This document shows, one piece after another, positions 22,276-32,627 of a DNA stretch of 64,000 bases. The position numbers and the translations under genes are program-made. A model generated the notes under the pieces. The model ran no database searches. It was not told where the DNA came from and saw nothing but the letters and a program-made list of their open reading frames with translations. Every line of letters starts with the position of its first letter. The stretch's first letter is position 1. Source of the stretch: Neonectria sp. B-13 (lineage: Eukaryota > Ascomycota > Sordariomycetes > Hypocreales > Nectriaceae); assembly GCA_002682825.1 (NCBI GenBank), contig NOKP01000030.1, positions 505,924 through 569,923 on the forward strand, read 5' to 3'.

Positions 22276-22973
22276 TTACGGTATATCTAGGAGTGTAATA
22301 TAGTTCTCATAGTTAGCTCCAAAGTGTAGAAAATTCGTTCCTCTCAAGGCCTTCTAAGTTCTACTGCCCTAGTCAGCTGCTCTTCATAATAAATGCATTA
22401 AGTCACTTACCGATCAACTGGGTCATGGTGCGTAAATATGCCACTGCCGGCTAGATCGCAAGAGCCAACATCTAGAACCAGTCGTTCGCCTTTCTGCACA
22501 ACCACGTTTGTTGGCCAGATTTCCACGTCAACCTCATACACCTCGTTGGAACTGACTGGAAGAACGTCTGTGGATAGATAGTCGTGGTGAGGGAGCCAGG
22601 AACGGTAGAAACGATGCTTTGGGTTCGTCTTCCTCAAACTGACCCTCAAGAAACCTTTTGCAATGGGCGCTGGTTCCCCTGTTGTCCCGGTGTAGGAAAT
22701 CTCGGTCCCTGAAGCTGAGATGTGACGCAGAGACAAGAATAGCTCAATCTCCGACGGGGTATGCTCTGGACTCCCAGAGCCCGCGGACACATTCAAGTGA
22801 GCGACGATATGCCCGGTTACTTCGAGCTCCGACTGAAAGGCGAGTGTCTTGAACGAAACCATTGTTGGAGAATTGTCATTTGGAAATGCCTCGTAACCGA
22901 CCTGGCGAGGGAGATCCGGCGCTGTATTTGCCAAGTTGAGGCTTCCATCAGCAGTGAGAAACACGTTTGTTGG
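22276..22973 (-). pseudogene. Truncated X-Pro dipeptidyl-peptidase-like (S15/CocE) C-terminal domain
   Basis: The long open stretch 22964-22407 matches the jelly-roll C-terminal domain of the CocE/X-Pro dipeptidyl-peptidase family (PF08530): FLTADGSLNL at the entry, VTGHIVAHLNVSAG, PKGFLRVSLR-like text (KGFLRVSLRKTNP), then YEVDVEIWPTNVVVQKGERLVLDVGSCD and HHDPVDR. A GTAAGT donor follows DPVD, and the usual last exon is recognisable (LHFGANYENY, ending TAA 22278-22276). However, joining it at the only frame-keeping AG places a TAG before that segment. Upstream there is a stop and no trace of the alpha/beta-hydrolase catalytic domain. I read this as a truncated, decayed gene without enzymatic function. 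Confidence 0.6.
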
Positions 22974-23327
22974 GCTTTAGATCGTGTCGTGGCTTTTGTT
23001 TGCCACGACTGTTAAAGTTGCTATAGTCAGAGCAATCTTTGAGAAATAGCGACGTATAGGGTAGGTATTGTTTTAGCTCCTGCGGTGTGTAAGTAATCAT
23101 TAAACCTTTGATTCTATTGTGTGAAGCAGCCTTTATAGGGTAGCGGTAATTAGTGTCAACTTAGTCAGGCTACCCCGAGCACTCGTGGGAGCTTTTTGCA
23201 CATATTGTAGAGTTTGCTACTGCTATTGTCCAGGCGTTGCAAAAGACAGATAAGTGGATTGGCTATATTTCAATGTCGATCTATATTAAAGTCTGTGAGA
23301 GAGTAACAGCAAACTGACAAGAACTGT
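22974..23327. other. Intergenic region between two pseudogenes
   Basis: AT-leaning sequence without recognisable coding or repeat structure. No trace of the missing catalytic half of the X-Pro peptidase is visible. Confidence 0.3.
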
Positions 23328-24545
23328 CTATAGCTTAGGAACAACATAGATAGCTTGCCCATACATTCCAAGGCCTGCAAAGGCCTCATTCTCCCTCAAC
23401 AGGCTACCCTCGACCCCTCTAGCTGGCATCCACCAACCTGCTTCGTACCCGAATGTCGGAATGATGTCGTTGGCACCAGCAGCTCTGGACCCGATGCTGT
23501 TTTTGGCCGCGAAATATCTTGAAACCAACCAACTGGTACTGAAGGCCCTTGTCCATTGCCCTTCACACTATCGAAGACAAAGCAATCAAACCGAGCCATA
23601 TCAGATAAAGTAACTGAAAGGCCACCGTGTCCATCCACCTGGCCTGACGCAGTTGTTCGGATACATACATCATATTGCATCCCCGCTGGGTCCTCAATAT
23701 GCTGGAAAACGTACTCCTCCAGCGGCATTTGGGTTGCTTGAGAGATTACCCATGATAGCACATAGAAGTTTGGGTTGTAGTAATGGAACTCATGCCCAGG
23801 CTCAAACACCTTCTTAAAAGTCTTCAACCAGTCGTGCACCGCGTTGCGATCACGAGAGGGGTAAAGATGCATTGCGTACATTGGGTTTGGAATATCGGTA
23901 GGCCGAGCTTCGTCTGAAAGCTCGACTACGCCAGCAGACATGTTGACAAGAGCTAGTAACGGCACGTCGGCCCAAGCATTGTCCTTCAACTTGCGCACGT
24001 GGCGACTAACTGTGTCCTCACTTGCCCTGCCGGATGGCGACTCCTAGGGCGGTTGAAATGAAGGACTTGGTGATGGACTGGATGTCGTTGCGAGACGCGG
24101 GCGTGTTGCCGTGTCTGCATTCCTCCAGCCTGACGGCGCCATTCCGAACGACCATGCAGCCCGTCATCCATGTTGCCGCATGAAGCCATCCACATTGAAA
24201 CGGGACGCCTCGCTGATTTTCGAGCCGATGTCGAGGGATTCCTTCTTGGGTAGGCGTCGTAGGTATGAGCTATGTCTGATCTGGGTTGTTTGGCCGGGGA
24301 AGGTCTCCTCACGCTGCCTGTACAGAAGCGGAGTAGAGGCTGGTCCAGATGGATTGACGGAAGAAAGCTGGAAACTGCCGATCTGGTCGTTCGTCTTGAT
24401 GGGATGCCTCTGTGATGACATGGGGCAGGGATTCGCTGAGGGTATCAAGAACGATCAATGCTACAGAGGCTACAGCGCGTGCAAAATGGTGACTACGATT
24501 TGAAGTTCTTGAGGAGCATCGGGAGTATGGTCCGAGGACAGTCAC
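23328..24545 (-). pseudogene. Pseudogene of a beta-lactamase-fold serine hydrolase (6-aminohexanoate-dimer-hydrolase-like)
   Basis: The parts of a beta-lactamase-family esterase follow each other on the minus strand in three frames. A hydrophobic leader comes near 24490, then ASRFNVDGFMRQ. After a shift near 24173 comes a block with the catalytic S-x-x-K as SITK (DIQSITKSF). After another shift near 24019 comes a long block with the tyrosine motif YYN (EFHYYNPNFYVLSWV) and GHGGLSVTLSDMARF. A further shift near 23528 leads to the last block (GYEAGWWMP, ending VVPKL). The catalytic motifs themselves are still readable, but at least three frameshifts prevent a full product. The original enzyme probably cleaved amides or esters. 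The break points are approximate. Confidence 0.7.
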
Positions 24546-25341
24546 ATCGGGGGCTGTGTCCGAACCCTAAGAAGTCCCGCTTATAATAGAATACGAAGTA
24601 GCCGTATGGGTCAAATACCATGGACCCTAGAGTGACATCTGCCTAATACGCAGTTGCTTAGAACTCTCTTCTCCTCGAGAGGCCCTAGTATCTAGTCACA
24701 TCGTAGCCTCGAGCTCGGTGGTCACGAATGGAGAAACCGGTTGCACTGCCGAGCATCGCCCCGTAGAGTTAGTACCTGAAGAAACAATACGAATACTTAA
24801 AAAAAAATAACCTTAGAGCTAACCCCGGTTCTGGCTTAGTTGGCCCCAGCGCTCCGGGTGTGCCGGGGAACGGATCCTCCGTGTCATCTTCGATTGAAGG
24901 AACAATTCCGTCCGTTACAACAAGCACTCACCTAGCTGCTTCAGAATTGGCAACGGCACGAAGATCTCCGAGCTCGCCGCCAGTCTACTGGAGCGCGTAG
25001 CCATTGCCAACCACGATGTAGTCAGCTGGGGCATACTTCCTATGCGTTAGAACTATTCGTACGGGTGAAGCTGGCAGTGAGTAGCATTGCAGGGTTATTG
25101 GCGGAAAATCTACCGACTAAGGAGGGCTATATTAAAGGTGCGAGGGATTGTAATACGATTGATTGTAACAGGCAAGCGGAAATATAAAAAATTGCTCCAG
25201 TCTGTGCACGATGTGAACATGCCAAGCAATGCCTGCAACTTGATACGAGCAGAAAGGGGTGGATATATAATAGAGTGACGGCTGCCCTGTAGAATTCGCA
25301 TATCCTAGCCAAGCCTTAGCAAAGAAGACTCGAACCTCAGG
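24546..25341. other. Intergenic region upstream of the arabinanase
   Basis: No gene was recognised. TATATAATAG at about 25263-25272 lies 70 nt upstream of the arabinanase ATG and is a good TATA-like candidate. Confidence 0.4.
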
Positions 25342-26298
25342 ATGATCTCTCTACGAAAATTCGCCGTTAGCAGCATGCTTGCTGCCACCGCCGTTGCCGC
25401 CCTTGTCGCCAGACAGTTTGTTAACCCCGGCCCCGTCTCGGGTGACCTCTTCATCCACGACCCAACCGTGGTCAAGACACCAAGCGGCACGTACCTGGCT
25501 GCATTCACGGCGGACAACGTCGGCCTCAAGACCTCTACCGACCGTACCGTCTGGCGCGATGCCGGTGCTGCGTTCCCCAACGGCGCGTCCTGGACCACGC
25601 CCTACACCGGAGGCGCCAAGAACCTCTGGGCTCCTGATCTCTCCTACCACAACGGACAGTACTATCTGTACTACTCTGCTTCGACCTTCGGAACCACCAA
25701 GTCGGCCATCTTCCTCGCTACCAGTTCTACCGGCGCGTCTGGCTCGTGGACCAACAAGGGTCTGGTGATCGAGACAACTGCTTCCAGCGGCTACAACGCC
25801 ATTGATCCCAACCTCATTGTTGATGCTCAAGGACAGTGGTGGATGTCTTTCGGCTCCTTCTGGTCGGGGCTCAAGATTGTCAAGATCAACTCAAGCACCG
25901 GCAAACCTGCCGACAACAACATCATCTCCATTGCTGCGCGCCCCAGCAACGGCGGCGCTGTTGAAGCTCCCTACATCATTCGTCACGGCAACTACTACTA
26001 CCTCTGGGTGTCCTTTGACAGCTGCTGCAAGGGCGCTGACAGCACCTATCGTATCATGGTCGGTCGATCCACCAGCGTGACCGGCCCCTACGTCGATCGC
26101 GCCGGCAAGTCAATGATGGAGGGTGGTGGCACTGAGATGATGGCGAGCCACGGTTCCATCCATGGACCTGGTCACAACGCCGTCTTCACCGATGGTGATG
26201 GCGATGTGTTGGTGTACCACTACTACAACAACGCTGGAACTGCCCAACTGGGCATCAACCTCATCCGTTATGAGAATGACTGGCCTGTTATCTACTAA
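25342..26298 (+). CDS. Secreted GH43 endo-1,5-alpha-L-arabinanase, 318 aa
   Basis: Single exon. A signal peptide of about 20-24 residues (ending ALVARQ) precedes a five-bladed propeller typical of GH43 arabinanases. The three acidic residues of the family are in place: Asp40 in IHDPTVVK (general base), Asp155 in YNAIDPNLIVD (pKa modulator) and Glu208 in GGAVEAPYI (general acid). Other family marks are NLWAPDLSYHNGQYYLYYSAS, WWMSFGSFWSGL and HGSIHGPGHNAV. The length equals that of known single-domain fungal arabinanases, with no extra carbohydrate-binding module. It should be exported to cut the alpha-1,5-arabinan side chains of pectin. Coding sequence is GC-rich and intact, unlike its decayed neighbours on both sides. 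Confidence 0.95.
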   Translation: MISLRKFAVSSMLAATAVAALVARQFVNPGPVSGDLFIHDPTVVKTPSGTYLAAFTADNVGLKTSTDRTVWRDAGAAFPNGASWTTPYTGGAKNLWAPDLSYHNGQYYLYYSASTFGTTKSAIFLATSSTGASGSWTNKGLVIETTASSGYNAIDPNLIVDAQGQWWMSFGSFWSGLKIVKINSSTGKPADNNIISIAARPSNGGAVEAPYIIRHGNYYYLWVSFDSCCKGADSTYRIMVGRSTSVTGPYVDRAGKSMMEGGGTEMMASHGSIHGPGHNAVFTDGDGDVLVYHYYNNAGTAQLGINLIRYENDWPVIY

Positions 26299-26607
26299 CC
26301 GTGGCCTCTGGAGTGGTGTTTTGCTCACTGGTAGCTGAGCTCTGTATCGCGAGGTCAGACGACCAATCACTGGACGAGCAAGGCTGTAGTTGTAGATCCC
26401 AAACAGATGGAACGAGAAACATTACAAAGCTCCTTAAAAGCTTTGTATTGATGGGTAATGATGGATACATAGTACCACATTCAAGTCATAATTTCAGTAT
26501 ATTCTCGCACTCAACGAATATCCTTCTTAGCCGGATGAACATCCGAAGATCCAGCCATATTCTGTAAAGCTCGAACTAGCAACAGTCGCAAGTCAGGCAT
26601 ACAGGTA

Positions 26608-27700
26608 TAGTAAACAGCGACATTGAGATCTGGGGACTGCTCGCTTGTCTGCTCGCATTGCCCCCAACTGCCTTGTTTGTGGTGATCCTTTGGAAATTCG
26701 CTATATATGGGGAGTCAGGTCCCAGTTTGACCGCGCCTCTTGATATCAAGGCTCCCGACTCGATCCCCCAAGAGATTATACCTTGTTGATCCGTGGTGGC
26801 GATGCTCATGCTGCTTTACGCTCTAAGCTTGCACCAGGCTACGGTGGTAAGGACATAGACGGCCTTTATGAATCCATCGATGCTTGGACGGCTCGATTCA
26901 TCCGTCTCATTAAGGAAAACACCTCTCAACAGCATCCAAGTGCCGCCTTATGGAATTTACTCGCAAAGACCAGTACATAACGCTCGATTCCATCTCAAAG
27001 ATTGCACGTGGAGAGCCTTTTCTGCTTCATGGGCCAAGATGACGGCCCATACGGCTATGTCAGGACTGCTAAAACTTCCATCCAATGTTGTCGATACTAA
27101 AGCGACGGTCCTGCGAACGGTCATGATTCACATCGCCACAAATCAGAGTATTTACAAGTCTCTCCAATATGAGATCGATACTTCTACTAATGGTAGCTTT
27201 ATCTCATCGCCTATCACTGACTCAGAGGCTCGATGTCTCCCATTCCTTGGGGCTGCGTCAAAGAAAGCCTCCGAATGTGGCCCCCAGTCTCAGCTATTAT
27301 GCATCGCATTTTAGACCGTAACGCGGTTGTATGTAGTGTTTATGTACCTACTGGGACCAACGTTGCCTGGAGTATAAAGACTGTGATGTGATATAAGGAG
27401 GTGTTAGTGTTGATGCCAACATGTGTAGACCAGGTCGTCAGTTGGGGGTCGATCCGAACCGGTTACAAGCAATGGAAAACAACATCGACATGTGCTTTGG
27501 ATAGGGCCGGCTCATTGCGTTGGTCGAACTGAACAAGATGATATTACTTGATAATTCTCCAACTAAGTAATGGTTTGGATCCTTCGTCCAACTAAATTTG
27601 CATCTATTCTGGAAATTCGGCTTTGCGATTATCGATGCAGGAAGACCGGATCGCAATTCTTTCTATCGTATTGATACTGTCGGAGTTGAGCGTGCGAATA
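26608..27700 (+). pseudogene. Cytochrome P450 pseudogene (pisatin-demethylase-like class)
   Basis: Recognisable P450 parts appear in order but broken: an N-terminal membrane anchor without ATG (IWGLLACLLALPP, about 26629); RSQFDRAS and DPPRDYTLLIRGGDAHAALR separated by a TGA where the family has Trp; GYGGKDIDGLYESID; DQYITLDSISKIARGEPF; after a shift GQDDGPYGYV; the helix around YKSLQYEID; the ExxR region in a shifted frame; VPTGTNVAWS; and near 27490-27550 a damaged haem loop (MCFG, stop, GR) fused to IALVELNK with the Cys-containing part lost. About 100 residues after the anchor are also missing. Without the haem-ligand Cys the product could not work. The class assignment is from segment resemblance only. 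Confidence 0.7.
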
Positions 27701-28583
27701 ACCCACCGCAAGTGATAGGGAGTGCGTTCTCAATGAGGTCAATGTCTAGGACTAGCTAATAAAAGGATGAGTCATGAGCAGCTAAGATGCGTGAGTGGGA
27801 TGGGCTTTAGGATTTCCTTCTATATCCTGAGCTTTGAGAGCCCTGAAGCAGTGCGCCCGAAGCCGGAAACAGTTGTCTTCTGGCCGGCGAATGGACGTTT
27901 TCACGTGTCGTACCTGGCTGAATAAAGAGACTGGAGGGCTCAGAAACCCAGGCCAATACACATCTTTCGTATCTTCCCTTGCTAAGCATCTATTAAGTCT
28001 ATGAATCAACTTTTGAAGATCGAGGAGTGCCTCATTCACTGAGGCAACATCCTTCAGCTTGGATACTGAAGAGCTCCCAGACTGCACCAAGCTCTACATC
28101 ACTCTTAAAAGTACAACTAGGAGGGTCCAACAGACATGCTTATCCGTTTCTAGGTGCAGATTTTGGCTTATGATTGCTAAAAGTATAGGCAGTGAAGTCT
28201 TAACCTTACAGAATGCATCAAGAAATAAACGAACTGTGGTTTCAGTAGAGATCTTTGGGCATACCACACGTTAAGAGGTACAACCTGTTAGTTGACTCTT
28301 CAGCTCCAGCATCGCACACACAAGGTGGGAACTCACACGTCGAAAAACCAGCTTATCAAGAGACAAGGGAGTTCACTTTACAGGCATTAATCCGACCAGA
28401 ATTCAGGTAAAGTTTGTGGTCTCTAATGCAGCAACTTCAACCACCCGAAGTCTACTTGCACTTAACTCTTTAAATCGTCTTAAGATTATAGTTAAGAGCG
28501 GAATATAATAGAATTGAGAAGTGATTTGTTTGTTCGATATCCTTACGTACTTCCCCCTAACTTGTAGCATTAGAAACCAGCCA
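27701..28583. other. Intergenic region with a possible regulator fragment
   Basis: A minus-strand ORF at 28090-27782 contains SVNEALLDLQKLIHRLNRCL, which resembles C-terminal helices of some fungal Zn2Cys6 regulators. No zinc cluster or further exon is nearby, so this is at best a fragment. The rest shows no gene. Confidence 0.25.
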
Positions 28584-29018
28584 CTAAGACATGGCTTTAC
28601 CCAAATCCTTATCCTCATGCTGTCCCTTTGTATGCCTAACTGTTTCCACTACAGACTGCATTCTTCCGTCTTCATGTACGATCCCAAACAAAAACACATC
28701 GAATTCCGACGATGGTTTATTCGAGAACTCGACGGACACAGTGTGCCTTTCCGCTAGTTGATCACCATCGCGAAGGAATTTGCTGACATCAACTTTGACA
28801 GCTGTAGTGATCTTTCGGAGATGATGAATATGGTCGACGAATTCTGAAAAGCTCAGAACTTTGCCGTCAACCTCTTGCGTGTACGTCGGTGCAAAGAGGC
28901 GCCCAAGATCGGCTTCCGTGGCTTCCGGATCACCAACAAAGATGCTCTCAAATCCTTTCGCAAATTGCTCGCGACCAGAGGTCCAAGCAGACAGGCGTTG
29001 ACCCTCTGAAGTTGCCAT
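28584..29018 (-). CDS. SnoaL/NTF2-like small protein, 144 aa
   Basis: Single exon. I take the ATG at 29018 (MATSEGQRLSAW) rather than the upstream one at 29090, because the extra 24 residues do not fit the fold. The protein has the alpha+beta pattern of SnoaL-like/NTF2-like proteins: an N-terminal helix (FAKGFESIF), DLGRLFAPTYTQEVDG, SFSEFVDHIHHLRK, then paired strands (TAVKVDVSKFLRDG, LAERHTVSVEF, EFDVFLFGIVHEDGRM). The family includes cyclases, isomerases and small-molecule-binding proteins. No specific reaction can be assigned, and the neighbours are decayed. The ORF is intact. Confidence 0.65.
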   Translation of the reverse strand: MATSEGQRLSAWTSGREQFAKGFESIFVGDPEATEADLGRLFAPTYTQEVDGKVLSFSEFVDHIHHLRKITTAVKVDVSKFLRDGDQLAERHTVSVEFSNKPSSEFDVFLFGIVHEDGRMQSVVETVRHTKGQHEDKDLGKAMS

Positions 29019-29724
29019 AGTTGAATTTGGAGCGTGGGAGGTTATGAACTCAAGGTAAAGAAATATGAATGCGGTGATGAATGGGTGCACACTTGGCGGG
29101 TAGATATTCGAGGAACTTGCTTAGGAATGCCCAGAATTTGACCGGCCTTTGCTGCCGATAGGCGGAGACACGTGGCAAAATATTGGGTCTGAAGGATTAG
29201 TCAGATAACCAGATACCCCGGTCTTAGAATATTTGTAAGCCCCGACAGAAGGGAGAGATATCTGGGATTAAGAAGGCAGAAATTAACACATACAACACTG
29301 CCTTAATTATACTACGGGTAATGTAGAAAGGTGGTTTTTGACTTAATTTCATGTGTTATAATCCTAATCTAAGTGCTGTCTCGTAGAATGCATCCCCTCT
29401 GCTCACCGCCCATCAGGCTCATAGCACTCAGAAAGGCCTAGGGCTTAACATCTACCAAGTGTAACAGTGCTCGTCCTTGATAGATCGTTCCTGAGAGCAG
29501 TCATCCAGGCATCGCAAAGGAAGTCGACAAGCACATATTTCTCAGTGCGACCATAGCATTTCTTTCCGGCCTTAACACCCTGGCAGTAGAATGAGCAACG
29601 AGCTGGATCTAAGAGAACTCTTGAATTGATACAGAACGTGACGACTCGATGGTCCTCCCACAGGGACATGATCAAACATGCCTTGGCTCATCCGAAGCTG
29701 TCAATTAATGCATTGTTGACGTTG
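29019..29724. other. Intergenic region with a cysteine-containing ORF
   Basis: A minus-strand ORF at 29675-29445 (76 codons) has several Cys (FCINS, ARCSFYCQG, KKCYG) but no signal peptide and no recognisable family. I leave it uncalled. The remainder is AT-leaning. Confidence 0.25.
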
Positions 29725-30165
29725 AACGTGAGTGGGAAGAGAATGGCGGCAAACTGAAGGAGCGGCTGCGTATGATTGATGACAAGCTGTCTGCTCAAGA
29801 CTATAAACTCATCTCTATCTATGAGCTTATCATTGAGCCTTGTGCTATTGTCACTAGGCAACTAGTTGTAGGGTCTTGGTACACTAGGCACACGATCGAC
29901 TTCAAGCAGCTTCTAGGAGTACTTCCAAACCTTCTAGATGCTTGTTGATCATCTTGAGGAAGCAGAGGAGGGTAACGTTAATCGCATGGATAAGAACAAG
30001 TAGTATTGTACTGTGGACATCTTCAAGGACATGGACACCAAGACAAGGAGGTGGCTGAAGATCCATATAAAGCTGGCCTGGAAGAGGCTGGACAAGTATT
30101 ATAACCTCCTTAACCAGCTTACTTACGTCGCCGCAGTTGTCATTCATTCCTGGGAATCATGATAT
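29725..30165 (+). mobile_element. hAT-type transposase relic (C-terminal dimerisation region)
   Basis: Two frames together give a stretch characteristic of fungal hAT transposases. KLSAQDYKLISIYELIIEP and VTRQLVVGSW lie in one frame. LLVDHLEEAEE, then IKLAWKRLDKYYN and TYVAAVVIHSW (the run leading to the conserved dimerisation helices) lie in another, broken by a TAG. The catalytic DDE part and terminal inverted repeats were not seen. It abuts a truncated MFS gene on its right, which it may have disrupted. Confidence 0.6.
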
Positions 30166-30189
30166 CTATGCTACTCGGGGTGGCAACTG

Positions 30190-30850
30190 ACCCTATATGG
30201 CACCCGTAACCAGCTTATTCGCAAACATAAGCGCGATACCGGGGTCAAGGGTAATAGCGAGCCCGAGTTCCGGCTCCCACCTGCAATTTTGGGCTCGGTT
30301 CTTGTCCCTATTGGCCTGTTCATGTTTGCATGGTCGACATATCCGTGGGTACATTGGATGGTTCCAATCCTTGGATCGGCTGTCTTTGGAGCTGGGTGGG
30401 CCTCATCCCTTCCCGGTCCTTGTATAGGAGTGTGCTGCTCTTTACGGGCATCTTTACGTTTTTCGTGAGTGACAAAGGCGCAAACAGTCTCACAGGGTGA
30501 ACTCTGAGGTTCTAACTAGCTTCCCAATCAGGTTGATGCGTATCCCTTGTACGTCGCAAGTGCCTTGGCGGCCAACGCATTCGTACGCAATCTCTTCGCT
30601 GGTAAGATAGCCTGATGACTCTTCAAGAGCACGCAAATTTCCCCAACGGCTCCGCTAACCTTTACTTCTGCCGTACATCGTTCGACTGGACATGATGCTT
30701 ACTGGGATCGCAGCCGCATTCCCCCTTTTTGGAGATCAATGGGGGTCATCTCTGCTTGCGTTCCTCACCGTTGCCATGCTACCGTTTCCATACATCTTTT
30801 TTAAATACGATGCGAGGCTTCGGCGTAGGAGCCGATTTACTCAACAGTAG
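30190..30850 (+). pseudogene. MFS multidrug-type transporter, C-terminal relic
   Basis: Only the last helices remain: [39 protein letters not shown], a frame change, then [24 protein letters not shown] intron follows (about 30465-30531), then VDAYPLYVASALAANAFVRNL, a second intron, AFPLFGDQWGSSLLAFLTV and KYDARLRRRSRFTQQ with TAG at 30848-30850. These are typical of fungal polyamine/multidrug MFS exporters. The N-terminal half is missing and the hAT relic lies where it would be, so this is a non-functional fragment. Confidence 0.65.
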
Positions 30851-32627
30851 AACTTCACGTGTGTCAGCAAGGGGCTATGAGACACACGGCTCGTCATCGT
30901 TTACATAAATACATAGAGCATAATTACAGAAGACAAGTGTTACTAGACAAGAATAGATAAGCCAATGATGTAGTAACCAAGCTACGCACAATTCCAAACG
31001 TCCGACCTAGACCTGTCAGCACTAAATTAAATCAAAAACTGCAACAGGCATGTTCTCGTCTTAAATTTTAGTTGGCTTCGGAGGAACTTCATGGGAGCTC
31101 TCGGACGATCTTCAAGGTTAAGCACGCGCTACCCCACAATCACTCCCATGGTTAGCTGAGAGGGCAATCCTCTCTCTCGGGCCGCGGGCCCGCTGACTAA
31201 GTAAAGATCTGATCCTTCATGTCTGTTCGATGCTTGAAGACTAACCCAGCATGGCGTCGTGGGTGCCTGCGTAATGGCAGGGGATGTCCGGGTAGGGCAG
31301 ACCCCACTCACTAATAACCGCCGCGCGTCGGTTTTCGGGCACGGAGATTTCCGGGCCGGCGTTTACGTTGAAAGGCCGGAGGTGAGCATCTCGCATTGCC
31401 CCGTCGGCTTTGAAACAGCCCGCAGTCTATCGGTTAGATCTCAGCAACAACATCACCACCTCCACATGCCTACGCACAGAAATAGCAAACCCACTAAATG
31501 CAGTTTCCTCCTGTCTTTGGGTCAAGATCATCAACGTGGAAGTCAGGGTCCTAGTCACATGCCCAGAGTAATGGAATTCTTTGTGCACCGCTTTAGACCT
31601 GACTCTGGACGTGTTTGCTAGCTGACTGACTGACTGACTGACTTGCTTACAGACCTGTTGGTAGACCTGTTTGTTGACATGTTTACCAGCTGACTGACCG
31701 ACCGACCGACTTGCTTGCAGACCTGTTTGTTAGCTGACTGACTGACTGACTATGTGACTGGCTGTAATTAACTAGCTACCTGCGTAAATAACTAATCTGC
31801 CGCAGGCTTTGCGTTTTACAAAGACAGGCCTTACCGCTGCCCCTAGATCTATGTATGACTACGTAAAGTTACTCTCAGCTGTCTTGATGTCCCCATTAAG
31901 GCAACTTGAGACTCTCAACCATGCGCCCAAAAAAGCCCCAGGTCATTCGTGACTTGACAAACCCAAGCAATATGCACAAATCTTGGAAAATACCATGTTC
32001 TAAACAATCTTGGCGACGCAGTGAATGTAGACATGCCGAGCCACCAATGCTGAGCCACCAGCTTGCGTCGCGATGTAGTCTATGGCCATGATAGTTCAGA
32101 ACGCTCATATCACTCACAAGCATTGGCCCCGGAGTGAACTTGAGACATGAAACTCCGGCCCGGCGTGCACCAGAGCTGGAGGAAATCACCCATTTAGCCT
32201 CCATGAAGTAAAGAATGACGTATAAATTTCGCTACGTACTTCAACCTCCACCGGCCTTTTGCGCTATTCTCCGGCTAATGCGTGGGGCTGTGTAACATAT
32301 TGGTCAACTTCCATGTCAGCCACGCTTAGACGCGCACATGAATTCACTTGGCAAGGCTCATCGTGGCCTGTTAGGCTTATTTTTAACTTTAATTTTCTCG
32401 CATGGGCGTGAGTAGACAAGGTTGAGCATACACGCATTGGAACGGGCTGAGTTTAATCAAGTCCAGCGCAAGGGGCATCGAGCTCGGCCTCGCTCCTCGT
32501 CGTGATAGTTAAATGGATGGAATGCCGAAGAGAAAATATTCAATCATCAAATCTTGCATCAAAGACTCCTTTGTCTGCTCTCCATTCGCTCTTGCCTCCA
32601 GAAAACCAACAATACCGTGCATTGAAG
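30851..32627. other. Intergenic region with a tetranucleotide repeat
   Basis: No gene was recognised. ORFs at 31259-31621 and 32204-31896 have no recognisable content. A microsatellite lies at about 31618-31752 (listed separately). The last 100 bases are the likely promoter and leader of the ferric reductase. Confidence 0.3.
31618..31752. repeat. Interspersed GACT/GACC tetranucleotide microsatellite
   Basis: Three short arrays: GCTGACTGACTGACTGACTG, then GCTGACTGACCGACCGACCG, then GCTGACTGACTGACTGACTA. They are separated by related spacers containing CTTGCTTACAGACCTG or CTTGCTTGCAGACCTG. The larger unit (array plus spacer, about 60 nt) looks repeated about two and a half times. Confidence 0.8.

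Noticed and set aside
27782..28090. Possible regulator gene on the minus strand
   Set aside because: Only a helical fragment is visible; no zinc cluster or flanking exon was found.
31618..31752. Tetranucleotide arrays considered as a CRISPR array
   Set aside because: The units are simple-sequence repeats with similar spacers, in a eukaryotic context.
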